DNA from: JAJFUE01 sp039683515
GTDB lineage: Bacteria; Sumerlaeota; Sumerlaeia; MVZB01
Direction: 5' to 3'
DNA: 64,000 nucleotides
NCBI GenBank assembly: GCA_039683515.1
Contig: JBDKRG010000015.1
Span: 33,531 to 97,530, forward strand
Shown: positions 17,053 to 27,663 of the stretch, one piece after another
Layout: every line of letters starts with the position of its first letter
Numbering within the stretch: position 1 is the first letter of the stretch
The notes under the pieces: generated by a model
The model's database searches: none
Told to the model about the DNA's origin: nothing
Seen by the model: the letters and a program-made list of their open reading frames with translations, nothing else
Made by a program: the position numbers and the translations under genes

Positions 17053-17817
17053 TTACTCAGTCTTGGCGACGGGCTGGATTTCGATCTTCTCGGCCCCGTT
17101 GGGGATCTCGCGCTCGAAGACGGAGTCCTTGATCCCGGACGGGTCCTCCTTCTTGAGGAGCTGCATCGTGTACTGCGGCTGGCCGGGGAGGCGCTTGTAG
17201 GTGATGACGATCTTGCGCGGGCCGGGCTTGTCGCCGGCGCCGACCCACAGCTGGTAGTCGATCGTGTCGGCCGTGAACGCCAGGTGGTGGCACTTCTCCT
17301 CGCCGACGTAGCCCAAGCCGACGTATTCGATCGCGCCGCACCCCTCGGTCAGGCTCTTGTAGACGTCGGCGCAGAGCAGGTCCGAGGCCGGCAGGCTCAG
17401 GTTGTACTTGTCCTGAAGCATGTCGACCGCCTCGTCGATGGTTCCCGGCTCGGGGATCTCGGCGTAGACGTTCTTGTCCTTGTCGTAGACGGTCAGGGTC
17501 TTGCCGTCCATCCAGACGGTGCGGTTGGTCACGTCGCCGCGGGTCTCGACCTTGAGCTTGTTGGGGCGCTGGACGGTCAGCTCGCGGACGTGCGCGTACT
17601 GGATTTTGCGGCCGTCGGCCTGGACGTCGTCGATGGTGTCGGCGACGCGGAAAATCGCGGACTGCGCGCCCTTGAGCGAGTCGCTCATCTGGCGCAGCAC
17701 GGCGTCGGCCTCGGGGTCGATCGCCGGCTTGCGCGGCGCTGCCTGCGAACGGGCCGGGGCCGCGATGAACATGAGCAAGACGGCGCTCAGCGCAATTCTG
17801 AAAAGCCTGCCTACCAT
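17053..17817 (-). CDS. Exported DUF2092 protein
   Basis: A 254-residue protein with a signal peptide ending at PARSQA. The DUF2092 pattern is clear: DPEADAVLRQMSDSLKGAQ near residue 35, HVRELTVQRPNKLKVETRGD, WMDGKTLTVYDKDKNVYAEI, then GYVGEEKCHHLAFTADTIDYQLW and the closing PRKIVITYKRLPGQPQYT. The family looks like a LolA/LolB-type half-barrel able to bind lipids, but no function is proven. GGAGA precedes the ATG. It is followed 22 bases later by the 27-residue-repeat protein. Confidence 0.87.
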   Translation of the reverse strand: MVGRLFRIALSAVLLMFIAAPARSQAAPRKPAIDPEADAVLRQMSDSLKGAQSAIFRVADTIDDVQADGRKIQYAHVRELTVQRPNKLKVETRGDVTNRTVWMDGKTLTVYDKDKNVYAEIPEPGTIDEAVDMLQDKYNLSLPASDLLCADVYKSLTEGCGAIEYVGLGYVGEEKCHHLAFTADTIDYQLWVGAGDKPGPRKIVITYKRLPGQPQYTMQLLKKEDPSGIKDSVFEREIPNGAEKIEIQPVAKTE

Positions 17818-17869
17818 GACCGGTCTCCTTTCAGCCGAACGGCTGTGATTTTCAAAGTGCGGGCGAAGT

Positions 17870-18235
17870 TCATTCCGCGGGGGCCTGCGCCCCCTTGCCG
17901 GGGGCGGCCGGGCTCGGCCCGCGGAGCGACTCGACCAGGTCCATCCCGTAAGTCCCGGAGCTGTCGATGAATTTCAATTCCGGCTGCGACGTCGCCAGAT
18001 CCATGGCCATGAGGAGCCTCGCATAGAGGGGGGATTGGATGTGCAGGCTCAGGTTGGCGAGGGAATCCCACTGCTCAATGTAGAGGACCGTCTGGCTGTC
18101 AAACGCCCCCTCGTAGATCTCGCAGGCCTGGCAGCCGGGCCGGCTCGAGGTCGGGCCGGCGACGTTGTGCAGGATATCCAGCAATTCCCGCCGGTTTGAG
18201 GGCGAAGGTTCGATCTTGAGCATGGATACCAGCAT
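17870..18235 (-). CDS. Antibiotic-biosynthesis-monooxygenase (ABM) domain protein
   Basis: A 121-residue protein with the dimeric ferredoxin-like ABM fold: SMLKIEPSPSNRRELLDILH, then PGCQACEIYEGAFDSQTVLYIEQWDS, then a C-terminal helix SPLYARLLMAMDLA. The ATG at 18235 is preferred over one seven codons upstream because AGAAGG is seven bases before it. ABM proteins are cofactor-free oxygenases or quinol/heme-related enzymes, but many have no known reaction. It precedes the DUF2092 gene by 52 bases. Confidence 0.8.
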   Translation of the reverse strand: MLVSMLKIEPSPSNRRELLDILHNVAGPTSSRPGCQACEIYEGAFDSQTVLYIEQWDSLANLSLHIQSPLYARLLMAMDLATSQPELKFIDSSGTYGMDLVESLRGPSPAAPGKGAQAPAE

Positions 18236-18597
18236 GATGAGACCTTCTTGATGCACGGTTCAGTGAATTTGAATTCGCCACGGGCTTAGAGCTGTTGACA
18301 AAATGATGAGTGCATGGCCGGCGGGGGCGCCGGCCCCACATCGAAAACAGCCATTCGGTATCGAACAGCTCATCGCACTGTGGCGCCGACGCCCTCGCCG
18401 GCGATTCCTGTTGCCGAAAAACTTTTGCCACTCGCCTTAGAAGAGAAATCCATGCCGAGGGCGGCGGCGGGGGCAAACGCCGGTTAGAGGTTTGATTTAG
18501 CAAGGATTGAAGCGCCAGGCGGGATGAGCCGGCACGGATGCCGGCCCGAATCCGGAGTCAGCATATCGGCCTTGGGACGGAATAGCGTCCTCGCCGA
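18236..18597. other. Intergenic region holding a repeat-derived inverted segment
   Basis: The 362-base gap between genes contains 18301-18323, which matches 10286-10308, and 18390-18409, which matches 10307-10326. The tail (GCCGAAAAACTTTTGCCA) resembles the sequence after the M56 gene at 3331-3350 on the other strand. It looks like a fusion of repeat copies, with no gene. Confidence 0.55.
18301..18440. repeat. GCCGGCG hairpin repeat, composite copy 2
   Basis: AAATGATGAGTGCATGGCCG leads into GGCGCCGGCC pairing, and CGCCCTCGCCGGCGATTCCT occurs about 70 bases later. Both parts match the single compact copy at 10286-10326, so this copy is interrupted or rearranged. Confidence 0.5.
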
Positions 18598-20577
<1,980 letters not shown>

Positions 20578-20813
20578 GGAGTCACCTGTTTGCGCCCGGA
20601 TCGCTTCCGGAGCCTGTGCGGCACCGGGAGAAAACACGATTTTTGGCCCTGATTGGTTTAATATAAAATGATCCAGGCAGCGATGCAAATTCTAACGGCC
20701 CGAAATCGCGCGCCCCGCCGGCCGGCGCCGGGGGCATCGCGGCCGCAGGGGCGGGCGCCGACACGATTCGAGGGATATCAATACATGCATATCACTATTT
20801 ATTCTGCGATGTG

Positions 20814-20836
20814 CGGTCATGCTGGTATAATGACCG
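20814..20836 (+). promoter_or_regulatory. Extended -10 promoter overlapped by an inverted repeat
   Basis: TGGTATAAT at 20823-20831 is a consensus extended -10 element; no good -35 is visible, as is usual for this promoter type. The arms CGGTCAT (20814-20820) and ATGACCG (20830-20836) form a perfect 7-9-7 inverted repeat over the -10 box, suggesting a repressor site. The predicted start near 20838 is about 50 bases before the receiver gene. Confidence 0.55.
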
Positions 20837-20885
20837 TGGCGCGAGAGAGCATCCTTTCGAGAAAGGCCGAGCGGACCTGAAAGAC

Positions 20886-21269
20886 ATGGCTGCGGAGAAC
20901 CAGACCATACCGAGCCGGATCCTGATTGTCGAGGACGACGCCGACACCGCGGATTCGCTTTCGGAGCTTCTTGGGATGCTGGGGTGCGAGACGAGTGTTG
21001 CGCGCGACGGCCACGAGGCCGTGGAGCGTGCGATCGGCTTCCAGCCGAAAATCGTGCTGCTGGACATCGAGCTGCCGGGGATGAACGGCTACGACGTGGC
21101 GCAGGTGCTGCGCCGGACCCCCGGCCTTTCGTCCGTCCTGATCGTGGCCATCAGCGGCTACGGCGAGCCCGAGGACAAGCGCAACGCCTACAGCGTCGGC
21201 ATCGATCTGCACGTCACCAAGCCGGTTCAGGTCGGTTTCCTGAAGGAATTGATCAGCGTCTACGGGTAG
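20886..21269 (+). CDS. Single-domain response regulator (CheY-like)
   Basis: A 127-residue protein made only of a receiver domain. The acidic pocket is VEDDAD near residue 13, the phosphoacceptor lies in LLDIELPGMNGYD, and the conserved Lys is in HVTKPV. The upstream in-frame ATG at 20811 lies within the promoter region, so the ATG at 20886 is used. Without an output domain it must act by binding partners; the PAS-receiver kinase at 23.7 kb and the sigma-54 activator next door are the nearest candidates, which is inference from location only. Confidence 0.9.
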   Translation: MAAENQTIPSRILIVEDDADTADSLSELLGMLGCETSVARDGHEAVERAIGFQPKIVLLDIELPGMNGYDVAQVLRRTPGLSSVLIVAISGYGEPEDKRNAYSVGIDLHVTKPVQVGFLKELISVYG

Positions 21270-21376
21270 CGGACGAAACGGCCCCGCGGGACCGGCGGCA
21301 TGGGCCGACCCCGGCCCGATGCCCGCGCGGCCGAGCGGACATGAAGGCAGTAGCTTCGGCGGGCCGGCGGCCACTC

Positions 21377-21754
21377 TCAGGCGGCTTCGGCTTTCGCGCC
21401 GTGTTCGACCCACGCGCGGGCGTCGGCGGCTTGCGAGGGCTCGAAGAAGCGGATTTCGGCCGAGGTGAACGGCTTGCAGACGACCGCCATCCCGTGCTCC
21501 CATTTCTTGTCGCCGACCATCGCGATCCGGTCGATGTGGCGGGCGTGACGCACCGCGAACTGCGTGTCCTCGACCAGCCCGCCGGCCGTCCAGCCGTGGA
21601 AATCGACCATGAACATCAGGATGCTGATCTTCCCGTGAGTCTCGATCAGTTGCTCGATCTCGGGAAGGAAGTGCTTGTAATCCTCGCGCGAAAGCTTGCC
21701 GGTCAGCGTGAGCTGCAGGATGCGGCCTTCGTGGAGTTTCGTGAATTCGATCAT
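21377..21754 (-). CDS. SpoIIAA-like (STAS-related) protein, second copy
   Basis: A 125-residue soluble protein, distantly similar in layout to the one at 10373-10729: RILQLTLTGKLSREDYKHF, then LMFMVDFHGWTAGGLVED, then IDRIAMVGDKKWEHGMA and EIRFFEPSQAADARAWVE. The DxxGW, VGDKKWE and FEP-x-x-x-A-x-x-W features are the family hallmarks. AGGAGGTGA lies six bases before the ATG at 21754, which decides the start over an upstream GTG. A TATAAT box occurs at 21789-21794. The function is unknown. Confidence 0.85.
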   Translation of the reverse strand: MIEFTKLHEGRILQLTLTGKLSREDYKHFLPEIEQLIETHGKISILMFMVDFHGWTAGGLVEDTQFAVRHARHIDRIAMVGDKKWEHGMAVVCKPFTSAEIRFFEPSQAADARAWVEHGAKAEAA

Positions 21755-21788
21755 TTGAGTCACCTCCTGGCGCGGACCCGATGACTCA

Positions 21789-21817
21789 ATTATACCCCCG
21801 AGGCGTGCGATTTCGAA
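21789..21817 (-). promoter_or_regulatory. Candidate sigma-70-type promoter for the SpoIIAA-like gene
   Basis: On the minus strand a perfect TATAAT (21789-21794) is 17 bases from a weak TTCGAA (21812-21817). The predicted start near 21782 leaves a leader of about 28 bases before the ATG at 21754. The -35 box matches only three of six positions. Confidence 0.35.
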
Positions 21818-21829
21818 TCGTCCGGCTGG

Positions 21830-23386
21830 TTATTCCGCCCGGGTCAGCTTGTAAAGCGCGACGCCGTGCCGGGGGACGGTCGCCGAGATGCTCCCCTCGA
21901 CGTCCGGCAGGTCCTTCTGGCGCCAGAGGTCGCGCACGTGCCGCCGGCCGTCGATCCCATGGTAGGCGAGGTTCGGGAGCGTGACTTTGGCCTTGGCCTC
22001 GCCGCGGTTGAGGAAGCAGAGCGCCACCGAGCCGTCTTCCAGCGGCTTGCCGTAGACGTGAACGTCGCCGAGACGGGCGATGCGGACCGCCTGGATGCCG
22101 AGCGCGTCCTGGTCGATCGCCAGCACTTCGTCGTTGGTCAGAAGGCCCAGCGTGAACGCGTCGAGTTTCGTCATGTCGCACCCGATCAGCAGCGGCGCCG
22201 ACATCATGCACCACATGGAGATGTGCGCGTACTGCTCGTCCGGCGTGAGGTGCGTCGGGTGCATCTTACCCCGGATGCCGACCCAGCCGACGACCAGCAT
22301 GTCCGGGTCGTTCCAGTGGCCGGGCCGGGCGACCGTCGCCCACGCCTCCTGGGCGTCGATGATGCCGGTGACCGAGAACAGGTTTTGCTGGTCGAGGCGC
22401 GGGGCCCAATGGTCCCAGATGTCGCCGGTCGTGCGCCAGGCGTTGCAGTTCTTCGCGAGCTCGAAGCGCGAGTCGAACGGGGCCTTGTTCGACAGGCTGA
22501 AGACGATATCCCGGCCGGTGGCGATCAGCGCGTCGTTCATCGCCGTGGTGCTCGGGAGGTCGTTGGGGACCCAGTCGTATTTCAGGTAGTCGATTCCCCA
22601 GTCGGCGTATTGCCGGGCGTCGGCCTTCACGAAGCTGTACGGGCCGAGTTTCTTGCCCTTGGCGCCGCCGAGCCGCTCCCTGTTCCATTCGCCTTGCGGG
22701 TTGTCGCCCATGCTGCCCGGGTAATTCGCGTACGACGTCATCCACGGCGTCGAGTAGATCCCCGCCTTGAGGCCCATCGCGTGGATCTGGTCGCAGAGTT
22801 TCTTGATATCGGGGAACTTTTCGTTGCCCTGGAGGGCGAAATCCCGGCCGGTGCGCTTGCCCTGCCACGTGTCGTCGATGTTGACGTACGTCCAGCCGTG
22901 GTTGATCAGGCCCGTGGAAACAATAATCTCGGCCGAGCGCAGCATCTTCTCCTGGTCGACGTCATGGGCCCAGCTGTTCCAGCTGTTCCAGCCCATCGGC
23001 GGGGTCAGGGCGATTTCCTGGCCGACCACGATCTTGAATTTCTTGCTCGCCGAACCGACGCCGTTGCGAGCCGCGAGGACGACGCCGTATTCGCCGGCCT
23101 GGGCCACCGCCCCGGTGATCCGGCCGGTCTGGGGATCAATCGCCAGGCCGGCGGGCAGGCCCTCGGCTCCGAATTCCATCGGGCGGACGCCCGTGGCCGG
23201 AACGGTGTACAGGAAAGGCGAACCGGGCCGAACGCCGAACACACTGGGGCCGTTGATCCTGGGCGCGGCCGGCGCCGGCGGCGTCAGGATATAAGGGGCC
23301 GAGCCGGTCCCCTGCCTGGCGCACGAAATGGTCGTCAGCGTCCCGATGAGCGCGACAATAAACAGAATGAAAGTTTTCCTGGACAT
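21830..23386 (-). CDS. Glycoside hydrolase family 27 alpha-galactosidase with N-terminal Ig-like domain
   Basis: A 518-residue exported enzyme expected to release terminal alpha-galactose (or alpha-N-acetylgalactosamine). A signal peptide ends near Cys22 and may be a weak lipobox. Residues about 45-125 look like a He_PIG/putative Ig domain (GLPAGLAIDPQTGRITGAV). The GH27 barrel starts at LTPPMGWNSWNSWAHDVDQ; the nucleophile lies in DYLKYDWVPND and the acid/base Asp in GHWNDPDMLVVG. A C-terminal beta domain follows (about 430-518). It has its own ribosome site (GGGGGGAA) and stands alone. The Ig domain fits an extracellular or cell-surface polysaccharide degrader. Confidence 0.94.
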   Translation of the reverse strand: MSRKTFILFIVALIGTLTTISCARQGTGSAPYILTPPAPAAPRINGPSVFGVRPGSPFLYTVPATGVRPMEFGAEGLPAGLAIDPQTGRITGAVAQAGEYGVVLAARNGVGSASKKFKIVVGQEIALTPPMGWNSWNSWAHDVDQEKMLRSAEIIVSTGLINHGWTYVNIDDTWQGKRTGRDFALQGNEKFPDIKKLCDQIHAMGLKAGIYSTPWMTSYANYPGSMGDNPQGEWNRERLGGAKGKKLGPYSFVKADARQYADWGIDYLKYDWVPNDLPSTTAMNDALIATGRDIVFSLSNKAPFDSRFELAKNCNAWRTTGDIWDHWAPRLDQQNLFSVTGIIDAQEAWATVARPGHWNDPDMLVVGWVGIRGKMHPTHLTPDEQYAHISMWCMMSAPLLIGCDMTKLDAFTLGLLTNDEVLAIDQDALGIQAVRIARLGDVHVYGKPLEDGSVALCFLNRGEAKAKVTLPNLAYHGIDGRRHVRDLWRQKDLPDVEGSISATVPRHGVALYKLTRAE

Positions 23387-23654
23387 CGGTTCCCCCCATC
23401 ACCTTCTTGTGTTTACAACAACGCCCCTCTTTTTCGCATCCGTCCAGGCTCAAAGCAATTGTTTTCGCGACGGAGGCCGCGGCGGCCGCCGCCGGGCAGG
23501 CCTCCCCCCGGCCGGGCAAAACCATTCGCGCCCGGGGCGGCGCGGCGGAAACAAAAATTGTGGAACGAGGGGCTTGTATTCGAAAATATAGGTGGATCGA
23601 CGCAAACGAAACACCGCGGCGCAATGCCGCGATGAGGCATGCGGGCACGGTCTT

Positions 23655-26141
23655 ATGGATCAAGCGGACTCGAATCACACGGCGGACAACCCCGGCGAGG
23701 GCGAGGAATCGGTTTCGCGCCGGCCGGAGACCAACGAACCGGCCGGTCCGGAAAAGACCGAGCTCGAAATCCAGAACGAAGAGCTGCGCCAAAGCCAGGT
23801 GGAGCTGGAGGACTCGCGCAACCAATACATCGACCTCTATGATTTCGCGCCGATCGGCTACCTGACCCTGCACGAGGACGGGCGCATCCTTCAGGCCAAC
23901 CTCAAGGCGGCCGACATACTGAAGACGGAAAGGCCGAAGCTGCACCAACGCCCCTTCGCCGGGTTCATCCTGGAGGAAGACCGCGGCATCTTTCACGCCC
24001 ATCGGCGGCGGCTGTTCGAGAGCGGCCAGATGTGCGAGTGCACGCTGCGCCTTCAGCCGGGCGAAGGGCCGCCGATCCATGCCCTGATGCAAAGCATCCT
24101 GGTGGGCGGCGCCACCGGCCAGTACCGGTTCCGCACGACGCTGATGGACATCACCGCCTATGTGCGGGCCGAGGACGCGCTGCGGGAAAGCGAGACGCGG
24201 TTCCGGGCGCTGGTCACGGCCACATCCGAATTCCTGTACTGGGCCAGCCCGGACTGGGTCCGGTTGCGGGTCATCGACAGCCGCGGCTTCCTGGCCGACA
24301 CGCCCGAGCCGATCGAGACCTGGCTGGAAGCGTATGTTCCGCCGGAAGACCACCCCAACGTGATCGCGGCCTTCCAGGAGGCGATCCGCACGAAATCCGT
24401 ATATGAAATGGAACACCGGGTTCGGGGGCGGGACGGCTCGACCGGCTGGGTTTTTTCGCGGGCGATCCCGCTTCTGGACCCCAACGGCACCATCCGGGAA
24501 TGGTTCGGCGTCGCCAACAACATCACGGAGCGGAAAAGGGCCGAGGAGGCACTGCGCGACAGCGAGGCGCGCTACCGGGGCGTCGTCGAGAACACGACGG
24601 CCATCATCCTGAGAATCAGCCCCGACGGCGTGATCAATTACGCCAACGAGCGGGCGCTGCAGTTTTTCGGCTACTGCGCCGACGAACTCATCGGCAAGCC
24701 CGCCGTCGGGACGATCGTTCCCGAGCGCGACTCCACCGGCCGCGACCTGGCCGACATGTTCGGCCGGTTGGCCCTCGATCCCGAGGCGTTCCACACCAAC
24801 GCCAACGAGAACATGTGCAGGGACGGCCGGCGCGTGTGGGTGGAGTGGACCAACAGCGGGTTTTACGGGCCGGACGGGCGCATGACGGAAATCCTGTCGG
24901 TCGGCATCGACGCGACCGACCGCAAGCGCGCGGAGGAGGCGCTCGTCAAGGCCAACGAGGAGCTCGAGCAGCGCGTCGCCGAGCGGACGCGCGAGTTGTC
25001 CGAAAGCGTGCAGGCGCTCAACCAGCGCACCGGCCAGCTTCAGATGCTGGCCTCGGAGCTGACCATGGCCGAGCAGCGCGAGCGGCGGCGGCTGGCGCAG
25101 GTGCTGCACGACGGGCTGCAGCAGGTGCTGGTCGCTTCGCGCATGCGCCTGGAACAGATGCCGCTCATCCATGACGCGGAGGCGCGGCAGCGGTGCACGG
25201 ACCAGGTTTTCGACCTGCTGTCGGATTCGATCGAGATTTCGCGCTCGCTGACGGCCGAGCTGAGCCCGCCGATCCTGCACGAGGGCGGATTCATCCCGGC
25301 GCTGGAGTGGCTCGCCCGCTGGATGCACGACAAGCAGGGGCTCGACATCGACCTGCAGACCGAGATCGACGCGGAAGATCTGCCGCAGGAACTCACGATC
25401 CTCCTGTTCCAGTCGACGCGCGAGCTGCTGTTCAACGTCGTCAAGCACGCGGGGGTCAAGAAGGCGTTCGTGCGCGCCCGCGTGGAGGACGGGCAGATTG
25501 TCGTCACGGTCAGCGACCAGGGGCGCGGCTTCGACCCGCAGGCGATCCAGAGCAAGGCGGGCAAGGAGGGCGGTTATGGTCTGTTCAGCATCCGCGAGCG
25601 GCTCGACCTGCTCGGGGGGCGGCTTGCGATCGACAGCGAACCGGGCCGCGGAAGCACGCTGTGCCTCTACGCCCCGATGACGATCACGACCGAAAAGATC
25701 GCCGTGACCGAGGAGTTGCTGACATCGGTCGCGTTCGCGACGGAGCCCAGGGAGGCGGAGGCCGAGGGCGGCCGGCGCATCCGGATCATGCTGGTCGACG
25801 ACCACCCGGTGCTGCGGCAGGGCCTCCGGATGCTGTTCCGCGACCAGCCGGACCTGGACGTGATCGGCGAGGCATCCGACGGCGAGGCCGCGATCCGCCT
25901 GGCGCGCGAAATCCGCCCCGACGTGATCCTGATGGACGTCAGCATGCCGCGGATGAACGGGATCGAGGCCACGCGCGCGATCCATCGCGACATGCCGGAG
26001 ACGCGGATCATCGGGCTGTCGATGTTCGACGAGGCCGACCGCGCCGAAACGATGCGCGAAGCCGGCGCCGTCACCTACCTGTCCAAGACCGCCCCGTCCG
26101 AAGTCCTGATCGGCGCCGTCCGCCAAAGCATGTCCGCGTAA
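23655..26141 (+). CDS. PAS-containing NarX/DegS-type histidine kinase fused to a NarL-like receiver
   Basis: An 828-residue soluble protein. Three PAS regions lie at about 55-180, 183-298 and 303-428. A HisKA_3 dimerisation helix carries the phosphorylated His485 in AQVLHDGLQQ, and the ATPase domain has its N-box in TRELLFNVVKHAG and G-box in SDQGRGFD. The C-terminal receiver (about 708-825) has Asp761 in LMDVSMPRMNG and Lys811 in LSKTAP, and closely resembles LuxR/NarL regulator receivers, but the chain ends there without a helix-turn-helix. No membrane segment is present. The start is uncertain: the ATG at 23655 lacks a good ribosome site, and a GTG 21 codons upstream is possible. It is convergent with the next gene, with only 10 bases between them. 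Confidence 0.9.
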   Translation: MDQADSNHTADNPGEGEESVSRRPETNEPAGPEKTELEIQNEELRQSQVELEDSRNQYIDLYDFAPIGYLTLHEDGRILQANLKAADILKTERPKLHQRPFAGFILEEDRGIFHAHRRRLFESGQMCECTLRLQPGEGPPIHALMQSILVGGATGQYRFRTTLMDITAYVRAEDALRESETRFRALVTATSEFLYWASPDWVRLRVIDSRGFLADTPEPIETWLEAYVPPEDHPNVIAAFQEAIRTKSVYEMEHRVRGRDGSTGWVFSRAIPLLDPNGTIREWFGVANNITERKRAEEALRDSEARYRGVVENTTAIILRISPDGVINYANERALQFFGYCADELIGKPAVGTIVPERDSTGRDLADMFGRLALDPEAFHTNANENMCRDGRRVWVEWTNSGFYGPDGRMTEILSVGIDATDRKRAEEALVKANEELEQRVAERTRELSESVQALNQRTGQLQMLASELTMAEQRERRRLAQVLHDGLQQVLVASRMRLEQMPLIHDAEARQRCTDQVFDLLSDSIEISRSLTAELSPPILHEGGFIPALEWLARWMHDKQGLDIDLQTEIDAEDLPQELTILLFQSTRELLFNVVKHAGVKKAFVRARVEDGQIVVTVSDQGRGFDPQAIQSKAGKEGGYGLFSIRERLDLLGGRLAIDSEPGRGSTLCLYAPMTITTEKIAVTEELLTSVAFATEPREAEAEGGRRIRIMLVDDHPVLRQGLRMLFRDQPDLDVIGEASDGEAAIRLAREIRPDVILMDVSMPRMNGIEATRAIHRDMPETRIIGLSMFDEADRAETMREAGAVTYLSKTAPSEVLIGAVRQSMSA

Positions 26142-26151
26142 ACGGCGCGGC

Positions 26152-27651
26152 TCAGGCCGATTCAAACCCGCGGCGCCGCAACAGGCGAAGGCCTTCACGC
26201 GCGCCCCGGACGAGGTGCAACGCCAGGATCATGACGAGGCCGTCGAAGAGGATGTCGAACAGGTAGAGGTGCTTGACGATCGAGGATTCGCCCTGGCCGA
26301 TCGCCGACGCGAAGAATTGCAGGCCGGCCATGAGCGTGATCGACAGGTGGACCAGGGCATAGCCGCGCATCCGCCTGTTTTTTCCGCGCGCGAACCACGC
26401 GACCGGAAAAGCCAGGTTCAACAGGAAAAACCCGATCAGAAACCACCCGGCCTTCGGGAAGACGGCGTCCTTGAGCCGACTCCAGGCGCTGAAGCTCGTC
26501 GAGAGCTGCGGCACCGGCGGGTGGCCCTCGGGCCAGTTCGTGACCGGCGCGGCGGCGTGTTCGTAGTTGCCCATCGACAGCGGCCGCGCCGTGTAGGACC
26601 AGCGCGCGATCCGGTCGATCATCCCGTAAAACCTGTCCGGGTGGCGCGCATAGAACGCGAGGATTTTCCCGTAGCCGATCCGGTCGTAAAAGCCCTGCTC
26701 GAACTCGGGCGTCTTGACCAGCGGGTCCTGGACCGTGTAAAAGTCGTAGCCGATCAGATTCTTGAATCGCGGGTCGTCGATGCCGAGCTCCTTCATGTCG
26801 GCCTCGGCCGAGGGCGAATACTTGAGCAGGTCGACGAAGATCGCGTCGTAGATGTTGGCCTGTTTCATGTAGGCGGGCTGGCCGACAAGCGTCAGCCACC
26901 CGGACAGAACAACCATCACGATGCCGGGCAGGGCGGCGGCGGCATTCCAAATAAATTTGCGCCTGGACTTGTCGGGGTTGAGCGTCAGCCAGAAACCGAG
27001 CGCCGCCATGACGACGCCGCACGGGCCGTTCTGGGGTTTTGCTGTCAGAAATAAAAACGCCGCCACGTAATACGCCGCGCCGAGCAGCCACCGGCGCCGG
27101 GTGGAAACGTCGCCCGACAGAAACAGCGCGAGGCCGAGCGCGATGAAGAGGAAGATCTGGGAGGCCGGCTCGCTGTAGAGCGAATTGAACCAGGCGACGT
27201 AGCCGACGTCGCCGTACATGAAGACCATCATCGCGGCCAACGCGATGCGCAGCGGAAGCGGCAGGCCCCGGAGGGCGAACAGGATCAGCCCGACGCCTAA
27301 AAGAAATAGCGCGGCGTGGACGGCGCCGATGGCCGTGATCGAAAAATACTCGTCGCCGGTAAAGACGTTGTCGAGGCCGACGGCAATCCACGCGATGTAA
27401 TTTTCCGAGGAAAAGTAGGTTTCCCGCGCGGGCTCGGCGTGGCCGAACAGGCGGTTGACATACCAGTAATAGCGTTCGTCCCGGTCGTCGGTCAGCCACT
27501 TCAGGCCGACCTTGTTCATGATGCGGAAATAATCGCCGTGGTCGGCCAGACCGACAATCGGGTCCGTCATGAGCAGCCCGTAGAGGACGCAGGCCAGCGC
27601 CAGCAGCGCGGCCGTTTCCGGAATGGCGACTCTGGGCGATTTCGGAGGCAA
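26152..27651 (-). CDS. Polytopic GT-C-like membrane protein of the exopolysaccharide operon
   Basis: A 499-residue inner-membrane protein with about ten predicted helices and a large hydrophilic loop (about 270-385) containing FYTVQDPLVKTPEFEQGFYDRIGYGK. The first loop carries GLADHGDYFRIMNKVG and the periplasmic YFSSENYIAWIAVGLDNVFTG, a layout common to GT-C glycosyltransferases that use lipid-linked sugars, with the DHGD acidic cluster as a candidate catalytic site. I do not recognise a named family. It is the last gene of the operon, starting at a TTG 12 bases after the beta-barrel gene; no ATG precedes the first helix. A role in modifying or initiating the polysaccharide is inferred from context. 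Confidence 0.7.
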   Translation of the reverse strand: MPPKSPRVAIPETAALLALACVLYGLLMTDPIVGLADHGDYFRIMNKVGLKWLTDDRDERYYWYVNRLFGHAEPARETYFSSENYIAWIAVGLDNVFTGDEYFSITAIGAVHAALFLLGVGLILFALRGLPLPLRIALAAMMVFMYGDVGYVAWFNSLYSEPASQIFLFIALGLALFLSGDVSTRRRWLLGAAYYVAAFLFLTAKPQNGPCGVVMAALGFWLTLNPDKSRRKFIWNAAAALPGIVMVVLSGWLTLVGQPAYMKQANIYDAIFVDLLKYSPSAEADMKELGIDDPRFKNLIGYDFYTVQDPLVKTPEFEQGFYDRIGYGKILAFYARHPDRFYGMIDRIARWSYTARPLSMGNYEHAAAPVTNWPEGHPPVPQLSTSFSAWSRLKDAVFPKAGWFLIGFFLLNLAFPVAWFARGKNRRMRGYALVHLSITLMAGLQFFASAIGQGESSIVKHLYLFDILFDGLVMILALHLVRGAREGLRLLRRRGFESA

Positions 27652-27663
27652 GGCGGACGCCTT

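Noticed and set aside
18405..18440. Possible sigma-54 promoter TGGCAAAAGTTTTTCGGC on the minus strand
   Set aside because: GG and the next GC are not ten bases apart, so the essential -24/-12 spacing is not met.
20814..20836. Inverted repeat as an intrinsic terminator
   Set aside because: There is no T-tract, and it covers an extended -10 box, so an operator is the better reading.
23136..26198. Long open frame antisense to the histidine kinase
   Set aside because: The sense strand encodes complete PAS, HisKA_3, HATPase and receiver motifs, so the antisense frame is a composition artefact.
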